This document shows positions 53,552-61,459 of a stretch of 64,000 nucleotides of DNA, one piece after another (position 1 is the stretch's first letter; each line of letters starts with the position of its first letter). Source of the DNA: Parabacteroides sp. PF5-9 (GTDB taxonomy: Bacteria > Bacteroidota > Bacteroidia > Bacteroidales > Tannerellaceae); contig NZ_JARXWG010000004.1 of the NCBI RefSeq assembly GCF_029893105.1, positions 62,001-126,000 on the forward strand, read 5' to 3'. The translations under genes were made by a program, and so were the position numbers. The notes below the pieces were generated by a model that saw only the letters and a list, made by a program, of their open reading frames with translations, was not told where the DNA came from and made no database searches.

Positions 53552-54970
53552 ATGGGAAATAGTGATTTAATACGTCAAATATCTAAAAATTTTTCATATA
53601 AACCAACGCCTGACCAATCTGTCGCTCTCCATACGATCGCTGATTTCTTACTTACTCAGAGGAGCGAATCCTTACTTTTGTTGAAAGGATATGCCGGCAC
53701 GGGCAAAACATCCCTTGTCGGTTCATTGGTCAAAACGCTGACTGAAATGAGGCAAAAAACCGTGTTGATGGCTCCGACAGGCAGGGCCGCTAAAGTTTTT
53801 GCCGGTTATGCCGGACATCAGGCGTTTACCATTCATAAGAAAATTTACAGGCAAAAGGCTTTCTCGAATGAATCAACCGGTTTTCAGCCGGCAGAAAATT
53901 TACATAAAGATACGCTTTTTATTGTCGATGAGGCCTCTATGATATCCAATGATGGGTTGGACTCTTTTCTTTTTGGGAGCGGACGTTTGTTGGATGATCT
54001 GATTCACTATGTCTATTCGGGTGAGAATTGCCGGTTGATACTGATGGGCGATGTCGCTCAATTGCCGCCGGTGCACCAAACGGAGAGTCCGGCGTTGAAT
54101 ATCGAGGTTTTGCGTGGTTATAATCTTCATGTAATAGAAATTACATTAACTCAGATTGTTCGTCAGGCAGAAAATTCGGGGATCTTATACCATGCCACAT
54201 GTTTGCGCGAAGCACTACGTAATCAACAGGTAGAGAGTTATCCCGCGTTGTTTACAAGCCGATTTGAGGATATGCGTAAAGTCTCCGGTGAAGAACTGAT
54301 CGAAGAGATCTCTACGATGTATAGCCGGGATGGGGTAGAAGAGACGATGGTTATAACCCGTTCGAATAAACGGGCAACAATATACAATAACGGTATACGT
54401 AACCGCATCTTATGGCGGGAGGAGGAACTCTCTTCCGGAGATCGTCTGATGATTGCTAAAAACAATTATTTCTGGACCGAAAAATCGAAAGAGATCGATT
54501 TTATGGCCAATGGTGAAATTGTAGAAGTGTTACGTGTCAAGCGAACCCAGGAATTGTATGGCTTTAAGTTTGCGGATGTGATCGTTCGTTTCCCGGATTA
54601 TGAACTGGAGATGGATATTCAGATTCTTTTAGATGCCCTGCAGACAGATACACCCGCTTTACCGAAAGCGTTGAATGATCAACTATTTTATGCCATTTTT
54701 GAAGATTATGAAGATGTCCCGACCAAACGGGAGAAGATGCAAAAAATGAAAACAGACCCTTATTATAATGCCGTGCAGGTGAAGTATGCGTATGCCGTCA
54801 CCTGCCACAAAGCACAAGGCGGACAATGGATGAATGTATTCTTGGATATTGGCTATATGACGGAAGAAATGCTGGGCGAAGATTTCTATCGGTGGTTGTA
54901 CACCGCTTTTACCCGTGCAACTCATCGCTTATATTTAGTGAATCTTCCGGAGGCATTTGAAGCGAATTAA
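53552..54970 (+). CDS. RecD-like DNA helicase (superfamily 1B)
   Basis: 472 residues. Walker A LKGYAGTGKTSLVGSLV (about 47-63), Walker B FIVDEASMISNDGLD, motif III LMGDVAQLPPV, and the C-terminal UvrD_C_2/SH3-containing part with TCHKAQGGQWMNVFLD and YTAFTRATHRLYLVN. This is a short RecD2/Dda-like 5'-3' helicase without the N-terminal RecD2 extension. It may act in recombination or fork repair. Divergent from the hypothetical-rsmD unit. Confidence 0.9.
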   Translation: MGNSDLIRQISKNFSYKPTPDQSVALHTIADFLLTQRSESLLLLKGYAGTGKTSLVGSLVKTLTEMRQKTVLMAPTGRAAKVFAGYAGHQAFTIHKKIYRQKAFSNESTGFQPAENLHKDTLFIVDEASMISNDGLDSFLFGSGRLLDDLIHYVYSGENCRLILMGDVAQLPPVHQTESPALNIEVLRGYNLHVIEITLTQIVRQAENSGILYHATCLREALRNQQVESYPALFTSRFEDMRKVSGEELIEEISTMYSRDGVEETMVITRSNKRATIYNNGIRNRILWREEELSSGDRLMIAKNNYFWTEKSKEIDFMANGEIVEVLRVKRTQELYGFKFADVIVRFPDYELEMDIQILLDALQTDTPALPKALNDQLFYAIFEDYEDVPTKREKMQKMKTDPYYNAVQVKYAYAVTCHKAQGGQWMNVFLDIGYMTEEMLGEDFYRWLYTAFTRATHRLYLVNLPEAFEAN

Positions 54971-55131
54971 CGCGCACACTTTGCTCTTACTCTTTCTTCA
55001 CCACCAAAGAGAAGATGGAAGGCTATCCTGGAAAAAACCAGAATGATATGCAGCCATCGTTGATGTTTATGCATCTTTTATGGTATAAAGCATTAGAAGA
55101 ACCAATGATTACCCACTTAGATAAATTCCCA

Positions 55132-55695
55132 ATGAAAGTATTTCGTCTAGCCGTACTCTCCTTTGTATTGATTGGATTCACAAGTTGTGATAAAGAACGC
55201 ATGCATATCTCTTCTGGTAGAGGAGAAATCGATGGAGAAAAATATAAATATCAATCAACTATTTTGAGCCAAATTATGGCGCCAGACCCTTATGAAGCCT
55301 ATCTTTATAAAGCGGGTGATCTATTTGTATTCCAAACCGGAGATATCATTTTTACACCGGCAAATAAAAGGTCTGATAGCCCGAATTTTCTGATTTCATT
55401 AGCTTTATCCGGCACTCAGGAGTTTGTTGTCGGGGGAAAATATACTATTACAGGCAACGGAAAGACGGGAAAGGATTATAGGTCGGGTTGTTACGTTAAT
55501 CGCTATTGGTGGGTCGATGGGATCTCTTGTAACGAATGGCATAGGTATGGGGTTGGATACATAGAATTTACCCGTGTAGACAAAGAAAATGGGTGGGTGG
55601 AATGTCTTTTTGAGTTTGAGATCCCGGCGACTGATCTATATGATAGATGGATCGCAAAAGGAAATTTTAAATTATATACGGAGATATTACTCTGA
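55132..55695 (+). CDS. Lipoprotein of unknown function
   Basis: 187 residues from the ATG at 55132, with lipobox FTSC after MKVFRLAVLSFVLIG; the frame opens earlier (55015), but those residues would block the signal peptide. The mature part is beta-rich with several aromatics (YRSGCYVNRYWWVDG) and looks like a small beta-sandwich. I do not recognise a family. It is a single gene between the helicase and a repeat-filled gap. Confidence 0.7.
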   Translation: MKVFRLAVLSFVLIGFTSCDKERMHISSGRGEIDGEKYKYQSTILSQIMAPDPYEAYLYKAGDLFVFQTGDIIFTPANKRSDSPNFLISLALSGTQEFVVGGKYTITGNGKTGKDYRSGCYVNRYWWVDGISCNEWHRYGVGYIEFTRVDKENGWVECLFEFEIPATDLYDRWIAKGNFKLYTEILL

Positions 55696-55794
55696 ATGGT
55701 TTCGATTGTAGATAATAATCGTAAATAGAATCAATCAATAGAAAAACCAACACGATCCATCGGTTTTTCTGTCTCTTTTCGAACTCTTTTTTGT

Positions 55795-55918
55795 AACACC
55801 TACCATTGTTTTCTGTTACACCTACGTCTGTTTTCTGTTAGAGGTACGTCTAAATCGATTTAGAGGTAGGTGTAAATCCGTTTAGAGGTACGTCTAAAAT
55901 AATTTAGAGGTACCTCTA
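55795..55918 (-). repeat. 22-bp palindromic repeat array, locus C (6 units)
   Basis: Units start at 55795, 55817, 55839, 55861, 55883 and 55905, all 22 bp apart. Cores: AACACCTACCATTG (degenerate), TACACCTACGTCTG, TAGAGGTACGTCTA, TAGAGGTAGGTGTA, TAGAGGTACGTCTA, TAGAGGTACCTCTA; spacers TTTTCTGT (twice), AATCGATT, AATCCGTT, AAATAATT. Read on the minus strand, the spacer order matches locus A. The gap 55696-56465 contains this array and the small RNA at 56300 but no protein gene. Confidence 0.9.
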
Positions 55919-56263
55919 ACAGAAAAGTGCTGCAAACCGTATTAATAAACCAATGGGCGACTTGAACTATTGATGGGAATGAATCGTGCAAATCTAATCG
56001 TTTTTATGCGATGTTTTTGCTGTAATGAGATACTCTCCTGTTGCCTGTTTAGATATGTATATCGATTGAATTTCATAGGATGAGCTTGGATGTAAAATGG
56101 CGTTTTCTATTTGATATTTAAAGCTACAATCCGCTCTCAGCTTACGGTTTGACACGATTTGATCCAGGAGGGTTAAAAAGTGAAATGTGAAATTAGAAAT
56201 GACTTTTTTATGCACAATATCACGTTTTTTACGTGATAGAATGAAAAATACTTTGAAAAATGC

Positions 56264-56293
56264 TTTGTAACTAAGACAAATTGCCTATCTTTG
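56264..56293 (+). promoter_or_regulatory. Promoter of the orphan small RNA
   Basis: TATCTTTG (56286-56293) with TTTG (56264-56267) 18 bp upstream. No protein gene follows before the terminator at 56406. Confidence 0.7.
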
Positions 56294-56299
56294 CTCGTC

Positions 56300-56440
56300 C
56301 ATACAAGGACTAAATTTGATTTTAAAAATTTAATTCTATAGTATATTTATTTATAGAGACCACCTTAACTAACTTTTTCTTTTTGTTTAAAACGGTTAAA
56401 TGTAGAAACGGCCAGGTGTGAACCTCGCCGTTTTCTTTTT
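56300..56440 (+). ncRNA. Candidate small RNA of about 140 nt
   Basis: A consensus promoter (56264-56293) is followed about 110 nt later by a strong intrinsic terminator (56406-56440). The only ATG between them is ATG directly followed by TAG (56400-56405), so no peptide can be made. The 5' part is A/T-rich with ATTTGATTTTAAAAATTT, and a C/A-rich unpaired stretch (GAGACCACCTTAACTAAC) precedes the terminator and could be a target-binding site. The alternative is a leader-plus-terminator remnant of a lost gene. The end positions are estimates. Confidence 0.6.
56406..56440 (+). terminator. Intrinsic terminator of the small RNA
   Basis: AAACGGC (56406-56412) pairs with GCCGTTT (56427-56433), a C-C mismatch, then AGGT with ACCT, closed by a GTGA tetraloop; TTTTCTTTTT follows. 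The T-tract is on the + strand only, so it does not serve cydB. Confidence 0.85.
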
Positions 56441-56465
56441 ATATGGATATGTTGTAAAAAAAGTC

Positions 56466-57617
56466 TTAATAGGTATGCTCGCTCTCTTTCATCTCTTTGC
56501 TGTTGATTTTTCTTAGATCCAACGCTCTCCAGACATAAAAAATATAGGCAAGAACGAATGGGATCAACAGAGATACCCATCCCATTGTTTGTAATGTAAA
56601 CAGGCTGGAGGAACTGTTTTGTATCGTTAGTGAACTCTGCAGATCAACCACCGAAGGATAATAGGCTGTATTGTTCCATCCGGCACATAATAGGAGTGCC
56701 AATACCGTAAGAACCGTACCTGTTCCAGCAAACCAGATCCCTTTTTTCCAGGTTTTTATATAAATAGTACGTCCAATGCCAAAAAGCACACCGACGACAC
56801 CGATCAATAACGTTGCCAATACAACAGGCATTTCAATGAGGTTGATCAGGTATTTATATTTCTGCATGAAGATCTCTCCTGTTTCCGGATGTACGGCAAA
56901 ACCTTGAGCGAATAATAAATGAATCAGGAAGGTCAGGAAAAAGAGAAGAAACAAACCTGTTTCAATCAACAGCTGTTTTCTACTTCTGGCTTGAATCTCT
57001 TCGTCATCGATATTATTCATAAAATAGAGTAGAGCCAATACGCGTGCCAGGAAAAAGACGGCCAAGCCCAGGCATACGTTCCAAAAGACTAACACGGCTT
57101 CCAGTCCGTGCCAAGGGCTGGCCCAGGTCGAAATAACCGGCATGGCCAGCTCTGTTAACTGTGCTTTGTTGACGTAGAATTCTGCTCCGCTGAAAAAAGT
57201 CCCGACTGCAGTTCCCAGTAAAATAGGGCCAGCGATTCCATTTATTAAAAGGAATATCTGATAGGTTTTTTTGCCTAGGAGGTTTCCTTTTTTTGCTTGA
57301 TATTCATAAGATACGGCCTGTATCACAAAACATAAAAGGATCAGAATCCAGACCCAGTATGCGCCTCCGAAACTGGTGGAGTAAAATAAAGGGAAGGAGG
57401 CAAAAAAGGCGCCTCCGAATGTCACCAGGGTGGTGAATGTAAATTCCCATTTGCGTCCGGTTGAATTTAGAAGCATCTTTTGTTGTAACTCTGTTTTGCC
57501 AATTGTAAACAATAATGATTGTCCTCCCTGCACAAAAAGCAGGAACACGAGAAGTGCTCCAAGTAACGAGACCAGAAACCACCAGTAATGTTGTAAAAAT
57601 ATATATGTAGTATCCAT
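56466..57617 (-). CDS. cydB: Cytochrome bd ubiquinol oxidase subunit II
   Basis: 383 residues with about nine membrane helices. YIFLQHYWWFLVSLLGALLV start and VTFGGAFFASFPLFYS match CydB. With CydA it forms the bd oxidase that reduces O2 at very low concentration without pumping protons, which protects strict anaerobes and allows nanaerobic growth. 11 nt after cydA. Confidence 0.95.
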   Translation of the reverse strand: MDTTYIFLQHYWWFLVSLLGALLVFLLFVQGGQSLLFTIGKTELQQKMLLNSTGRKWEFTFTTLVTFGGAFFASFPLFYSTSFGGAYWVWILILLCFVIQAVSYEYQAKKGNLLGKKTYQIFLLINGIAGPILLGTAVGTFFSGAEFYVNKAQLTELAMPVISTWASPWHGLEAVLVFWNVCLGLAVFFLARVLALLYFMNNIDDEEIQARSRKQLLIETGLFLLFFLTFLIHLLFAQGFAVHPETGEIFMQKYKYLINLIEMPVVLATLLIGVVGVLFGIGRTIYIKTWKKGIWFAGTGTVLTVLALLLCAGWNNTAYYPSVVDLQSSLTIQNSSSSLFTLQTMGWVSLLIPFVLAYIFYVWRALDLRKINSKEMKESEHTY

Positions 57618-57628
57618 AACAAATGTAT

Positions 57629-59203
57629 TTAATAAGGTTGATTTTCGACAGGCTCGTCTTCACTTGGCCCACTTTTGATTGCTTTGATCATAATGCCTAC
57701 TTCTGCGATTAAGAGGATCGTAAATAAAATCAGAAACAGGAAAAATGTTAATTGGACAGCAGATGTCTCCAGTTTAGAGATGGAAGCGCTTGTCGGTAAT
57801 ATGTCCTGGATAGCCCACGGCTGGCGGCCTACTTCAGCGACAACCCATCCGGCTTGTCCGGCGATATAGGCGAACGGGATTGACCATAAGCAAATGTATT
57901 GCAGCCAACGCGCTTCTTTGAATTTCTGTTTATGGGTCCAGAGATAAGTGAGAAGAAACAATAGGATGAAGAATCCACCTAACAGAACCATAATGCGGAA
58001 GGCGTAAAATGTTAATGGGACGTTGGGTATCAACTCTACCGGATTTTTAATATATCCATAACCGAAATATGGAAAGTTTTCTTCCAATACAATACGGTGT
58101 TGTTGCGCAAGCGTTTCGTTTTTTTCATTTTTGGCTTTACGATAGTCTGCTAATGCTTTTATCGCCAGTTTTCCTCGCATTATTTTTTCATTGGCGGATA
58201 ACGCTGTTTGCCCGTCATTGGTGGTATATCCTCCTGCGATAAGATTATTGATCCCTGGAACATAGGCCTGTAGATCGCGTTCTGCCAGATAGGACAATAG
58301 TTTAGGGATCTGGATATTGAATATGAAAGGATCGACTTTGTCATTCGCATTCGTTTTTGCAGGGTTTAACAAGCCGATGGCCACCAGTCCGGCCTCTTTT
58401 TCCCCTTCATATAATCCTTCCATGGCTGCCAGTTTCATCGGTTGTTTTTGAGCCACCTGATAAGCCGAGCCGTCACCGGTCCAAAGAAGAAGCAGCGAGG
58501 CCACTAAACCGAATATTGAGCTGATTTTGATACTGGCTAATGAGAACTCAATGTTTCTTTTCTTCAATAGATACCAACTGCTAACTCCGATCACAAACAC
58601 TGCTCCTACAACCCATCCTGAAAGGACGCTATGAAAAAATTTGTTGATCGCTACCGGAGATAAAGCAACTGCCCAGAAATCGAACATTTCATTTCTTACG
58701 GTATCGGGATTGAATGCCATACCGACCGGATATTGCATCCAGGCATTTGCAACCAGTATCCAATATGCCGAGAGCGTAGCTCCGACTATTGTCAGCCAGG
58801 TTGCGGTCAGGTGGAAACCTTTGCTCACTTTATTCCATCCAAAGAACATAACGGCAATAAATGTAGCTTCCATAAAAAAAGCCAGAATACCTTCTATGGC
58901 TAACGGAGCGCCAAAGATGTCTCCTACAAACCAGCTGTAGTTCGACCAGTTTGTGCCGAATTCAAATTCGAGAATCAAGCCTGTCGCTACTCCGATGGCA
59001 AAATTAATCCCGAATAGTTTCATCCAGAATTGAGCGCTGGTTTTCCAGAACTCTTTTCCGGTTTTGTAATAAATCGTTTCCATAATGGCTTGGATTACAC
59101 CAAGTCCTAAGGTGAGTGGAACAAATAACCAATGGTACATTGCTGTCAGCGCAAATTGCGCCCTCGACCAGTCAATTAATGAGGTTTCGATACTTTCAAT
59201 CAT
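57629..59203 (-). CDS. cydA: Cytochrome bd ubiquinol oxidase subunit I
   Basis: 524 residues from MIESIETSLIDWSRAQFALT at 59203; earlier in-frame Mets are in the spacer after the DUF4492 gene. Heme ligand His24 lies in YHWLFVPLTLG, and the GRQPW motif in VGRQPWAIQDILPT. The quinol-binding Q-loop region (about 255-385) carries the PELIP-like stretch VELIPNVPLTFYAFRIM. Middle gene of DUF4492-cydA-cydB. Confidence 0.95.
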   Translation of the reverse strand: MIESIETSLIDWSRAQFALTAMYHWLFVPLTLGLGVIQAIMETIYYKTGKEFWKTSAQFWMKLFGINFAIGVATGLILEFEFGTNWSNYSWFVGDIFGAPLAIEGILAFFMEATFIAVMFFGWNKVSKGFHLTATWLTIVGATLSAYWILVANAWMQYPVGMAFNPDTVRNEMFDFWAVALSPVAINKFFHSVLSGWVVGAVFVIGVSSWYLLKKRNIEFSLASIKISSIFGLVASLLLLWTGDGSAYQVAQKQPMKLAAMEGLYEGEKEAGLVAIGLLNPAKTNANDKVDPFIFNIQIPKLLSYLAERDLQAYVPGINNLIAGGYTTNDGQTALSANEKIMRGKLAIKALADYRKAKNEKNETLAQQHRIVLEENFPYFGYGYIKNPVELIPNVPLTFYAFRIMVLLGGFFILLFLLTYLWTHKQKFKEARWLQYICLWSIPFAYIAGQAGWVVAEVGRQPWAIQDILPTSASISKLETSAVQLTFFLFLILFTILLIAEVGIMIKAIKSGPSEDEPVENQPY

Positions 59204-59216
59204 AATATAGTGTGTT

Positions 59217-59444
59217 TTAAGGTGTAATAGCACGTTGAACCAGTTCGCTGGAGACATACTCTTCTTTTTCCGACCGGTTGTCGAACTGACCTAAGAAGTT
59301 AGGGAAGAAAAATAAGCGGAGGATAAAAAACATAATAAACAACTTGATCAAAATAATGATCCATAGTGTTTTACCTAAAGTCATCTCTTTAAAACCGTCG
59401 AGATAAAAATGATAAACACGTATTAAAAAAGAGCCCTTTTTCAT
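59217..59444 (-). CDS. DUF4492 small membrane protein, likely bd-oxidase partner
   Basis: 75 residues: a short N-terminal amphipathic part (MKKGSFLIRVYHFYLDGFKE), one membrane helix (LWIIILIKLFIMFFILRLFF) and a charged tail. DUF4492 genes lie before cydA in Bacteroidetes. By size and position it may serve as CydX/CydH does in proteobacteria, stabilising the oxidase; this is inference. 13 nt before cydA. Confidence 0.85.
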   Translation of the reverse strand: MKKGSFLIRVYHFYLDGFKEMTLGKTLWIIILIKLFIMFFILRLFFFPNFLGQFDNRSEKEEYVSSELVQRAITP

Positions 59445-59503
59445 GTGTTGTCTTTTTATAATAATAACAGTAGCTTATGGCGAATAGTTTGTTCTTAAAA
59501 AGA

Positions 59504-59511
59504 CAAACTTA
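59504..59511 (-). promoter_or_regulatory. -7 box (TAAGTTTG) for the DUF4492-cydAB operon
   Basis: TAAGTTTG on the minus strand, 59 nt before the DUF4492 start. Confidence 0.55.
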
Positions 59512-59639
59512 GCCAATTATACACAAGCATAATTATCTTGCCTATAAATATTCTTTATAGAGATATAGAAAAAATCTATGAAAGGGGATAATACTTTTGC
59601 TCTAAGGTTTTGATCTCTTTTTAAAGTGTAGGGGAGGGG

Positions 59640-60068
59640 TTAATCTTCTTCGGAGTCGAAGTCGAAGTCAAAATCAAAGCCATCGTCAAAAAAATCGGGA
59701 CCGGTAAACTGTTCCAGATCTCTGCGGTCTTTTTTTGTGGGTCGACCCATCCCTTTGTTGCGGTTGACAAAACCGGAGATCCGATTCATCTCCAGAATTT
59801 CATATTGATCTGCTGTAGTGACGTTTTCCAGATATTCGGCAACCAACTTTGCTCCCATGCGACGTTCGGTCAACGCCAATACTTTAAATGAAAAAGTGAT
59901 CGGTGGTTTGCGTACCTGAATGATTTCACCCACTTTAATCATGCGTGAAGCTTTCGCTGTCACGCCTCCGATCATGATGCGTCCTTTTTTGCAGGCTTCA
60001 ACTGCAATCGTGCGGCTTTTAAATACACGGGTGGCCCACAACCATTTATCGATACGAACTTCGTTCAT
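59640..60068 (-). CDS. S4-domain RNA-binding protein (Hsp15-like)
   Basis: 142 residues: an S4 domain at 1-60 (RIDKWLWATRVFKSRTIAVE, then GRIMIGGVTAKASRMIKVG), as in Hsp15/HslR, which binds stalled 50S-nascent-chain complexes. The C-terminus ends in an acidic Asp/Phe repeat (DDGFDFDFDFDSEED), typical of Bacteroidetes copies. 7 nt after pth; both act on stalled peptidyl-tRNA, so the pairing makes sense. Confidence 0.9.
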   Translation of the reverse strand: MNEVRIDKWLWATRVFKSRTIAVEACKKGRIMIGGVTAKASRMIKVGEIIQVRKPPITFSFKVLALTERRMGAKLVAEYLENVTTADQYEILEMNRISGFVNRNKGMGRPTKKDRRDLEQFTGPDFFDDGFDFDFDFDSEED

Positions 60069-60075
60069 TTCAAAT

Positions 60076-60642
60076 TCAGTCTTTATTGTTATATTGATTC
60101 ATGGTAAACTGAATACCTGAAAGGCAAAAACTTTTGATGATCTCCACAGCACGGTCTACTTTTTCAGGCATAACTGCCAACTCTTCCGGGTCAAATTGCC
60201 CCAATACATATTCTACTTGTCCGCCTCTTGGAAAGTAATCACCGACTCCGAATCTTAAACGGGTGTATTCCTGTGTGCCGAGAATCTGTTGAATGTTTTT
60301 CAGCCCGTTATGCCCGGCATCACTCCCTTTGGGTTTTAACCGTAAAACACCAAACGGTAAGGCGATATCATCTACAATAACCAGTAAATTTTCGACAGGG
60401 ATATTTTCTTTCTGCAACCAGTACCGAACAGCATTTCCGCTTAAATTCATAAAGGTGTTCGGTTTCAATACCACCAATTCTTTATTTTTAACACGCATAC
60501 GTGCAACAGCACCGTATCGTTCTTCGGAAAAAAAGTGCCCACTATCTTCCACCAGTTTGTTGACGACACGAAAACCGATATTATGACGTGTCCCCCAGTA
60601 TTGTGAGCCTATGTTGCCTAGCCCTGTTATCAGATATTTCAT
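60076..60642 (-). CDS. pth: Peptidyl-tRNA hydrolase
   Basis: 188 residues. [18 protein letters not shown] (start of the domain with catalytic His), [24 protein letters not shown] and [13 protein letters not shown] are the Pth motifs. It frees tRNA from peptidyl-tRNA released early. Follows rplY, an order common to many bacteria, with a hairpin between. Confidence 0.97.
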   Translation of the reverse strand: MKYLITGLGNIGSQYWGTRHNIGFRVVNKLVEDSGHFFSEERYGAVARMRVKNKELVVLKPNTFMNLSGNAVRYWLQKENIPVENLLVIVDDIALPFGVLRLKPKGSDAGHNGLKNIQQILGTQEYTRLRFGVGDYFPRGGQVEYVLGQFDPEELAVMPEKVDRAVEIIKSFCLSGIQFTMNQYNNKD

Positions 60643-60659
60643 CCTGTTATCAGATAAAG

Positions 60660-60693
60660 AAAGGGGACTATTCGTAATGAATAGAGCCCCTTT
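60660..60693 (-). terminator. Hairpin terminator or attenuator between rplY and pth
   Basis: AAAGGGG-ACTATTC and GAATAGAG-CCCCTTT form a long stem with a 5-nt loop. On the minus strand it is followed by CTTTATCTG, a weak T-tract, so it may lower rather than stop expression of pth. Confidence 0.6.
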
Positions 60694-60732
60694 ATAGATA
60701 CATTATAATGTATATTTTTAATCCAATGAAAC

Positions 60733-61329
60733 TTATTTACCAGCAGCAGCAGCGGCAGCAGCTCCACGAGCAGCACGTGTCAACTGAACGGTACAAACGA
60801 CTGCATTCTTTGCGTTCATCAGTTCAAGTCCTTCAAAAGTCAATTCGCCAACCTGCATAGACTTTCCTAATCCGAGGTTATCTACATTGATAATCAATTT
60901 CTCTGGCAGATTGTTATACAGAGCTTTCACTCTTAGTTTACGCATACGCAGTGTCAATTTACCCCCGGCTTTTACCCCTTCGGCATATCCTTGTAGAGCA
61001 ACAGGCACTTCAATAACTACCGGTTTGTCTGCAGAGATTTCCTGGAAGTCCATATGCAACAACTCGTCTGTTACCGGTTGGAATTGCATATCTTTGACGA
61101 TCGCCATTCTTTTTTTGCCATCGATTTCAAGATCTACCAGATGGACTTCCGGAGTGTAAATAAGACCACGAACAGCATCGCTGGTGATACTGAAATGAAC
61201 GACCTCATTTCCTCCGTAAAGTACGGCAGGTAATTCTTTGTTTTTACGCAGAGATTTGAGCGATCTTTTCTGAGCAGAAGAACGTGCTTCGATGGCTCTT
61301 GATTTTCCTTTTAATTCAAATACTTTCAT
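60733..61329 (-). CDS. rplY: 50S ribosomal protein L25 (Ctc form)
   Basis: 198 residues: the 5S-rRNA-binding L25 domain (KSLRKNKELPAVLYGG) and the C-terminal Ctc beta domain (VPVALQGYAEGVKAGG). The end is Ala-rich (GAAAAAAAGK), common in Bacteroidetes. Consensus promoter upstream; rplY-pth-S4 follow each other. Confidence 0.96.
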   Translation of the reverse strand: MKVFELKGKSRAIEARSSAQKRSLKSLRKNKELPAVLYGGNEVVHFSITSDAVRGLIYTPEVHLVDLEIDGKKRMAIVKDMQFQPVTDELLHMDFQEISADKPVVIEVPVALQGYAEGVKAGGKLTLRMRKLRVKALYNNLPEKLIINVDNLGLGKSMQVGELTFEGLELMNAKNAVVCTVQLTRAARGAAAAAAAGK

Positions 61330-61405
61330 TTTTCTTTCTTTTGTGTTACTAAAAATTAGATGCTTCCTAATTTCCCATCACACGGTACGGGGCTAAAAAG
61401 CGGTG

Positions 61406-61436
61406 CAAAGATATTGCATTTATTTCTAACAGCAAA
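61406..61436 (-). promoter_or_regulatory. Promoter of rplY
   Basis: TATCTTTG (61406-61413) with TTTG (61433-61436) exactly 19 bp upstream on the minus strand; full consensus. Confidence 0.8.
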
Positions 61437-61459
61437 AAGTTGATTGCGGATTTCCCGTT

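Noticed and set aside
55994-56215. 73-codon ORF on the minus strand
   Set aside because: It starts at GTG without a promoter box or Shine-Dalgarno, has no recognisable domain and lies in repeat-rich DNA. It cannot be excluded fully.
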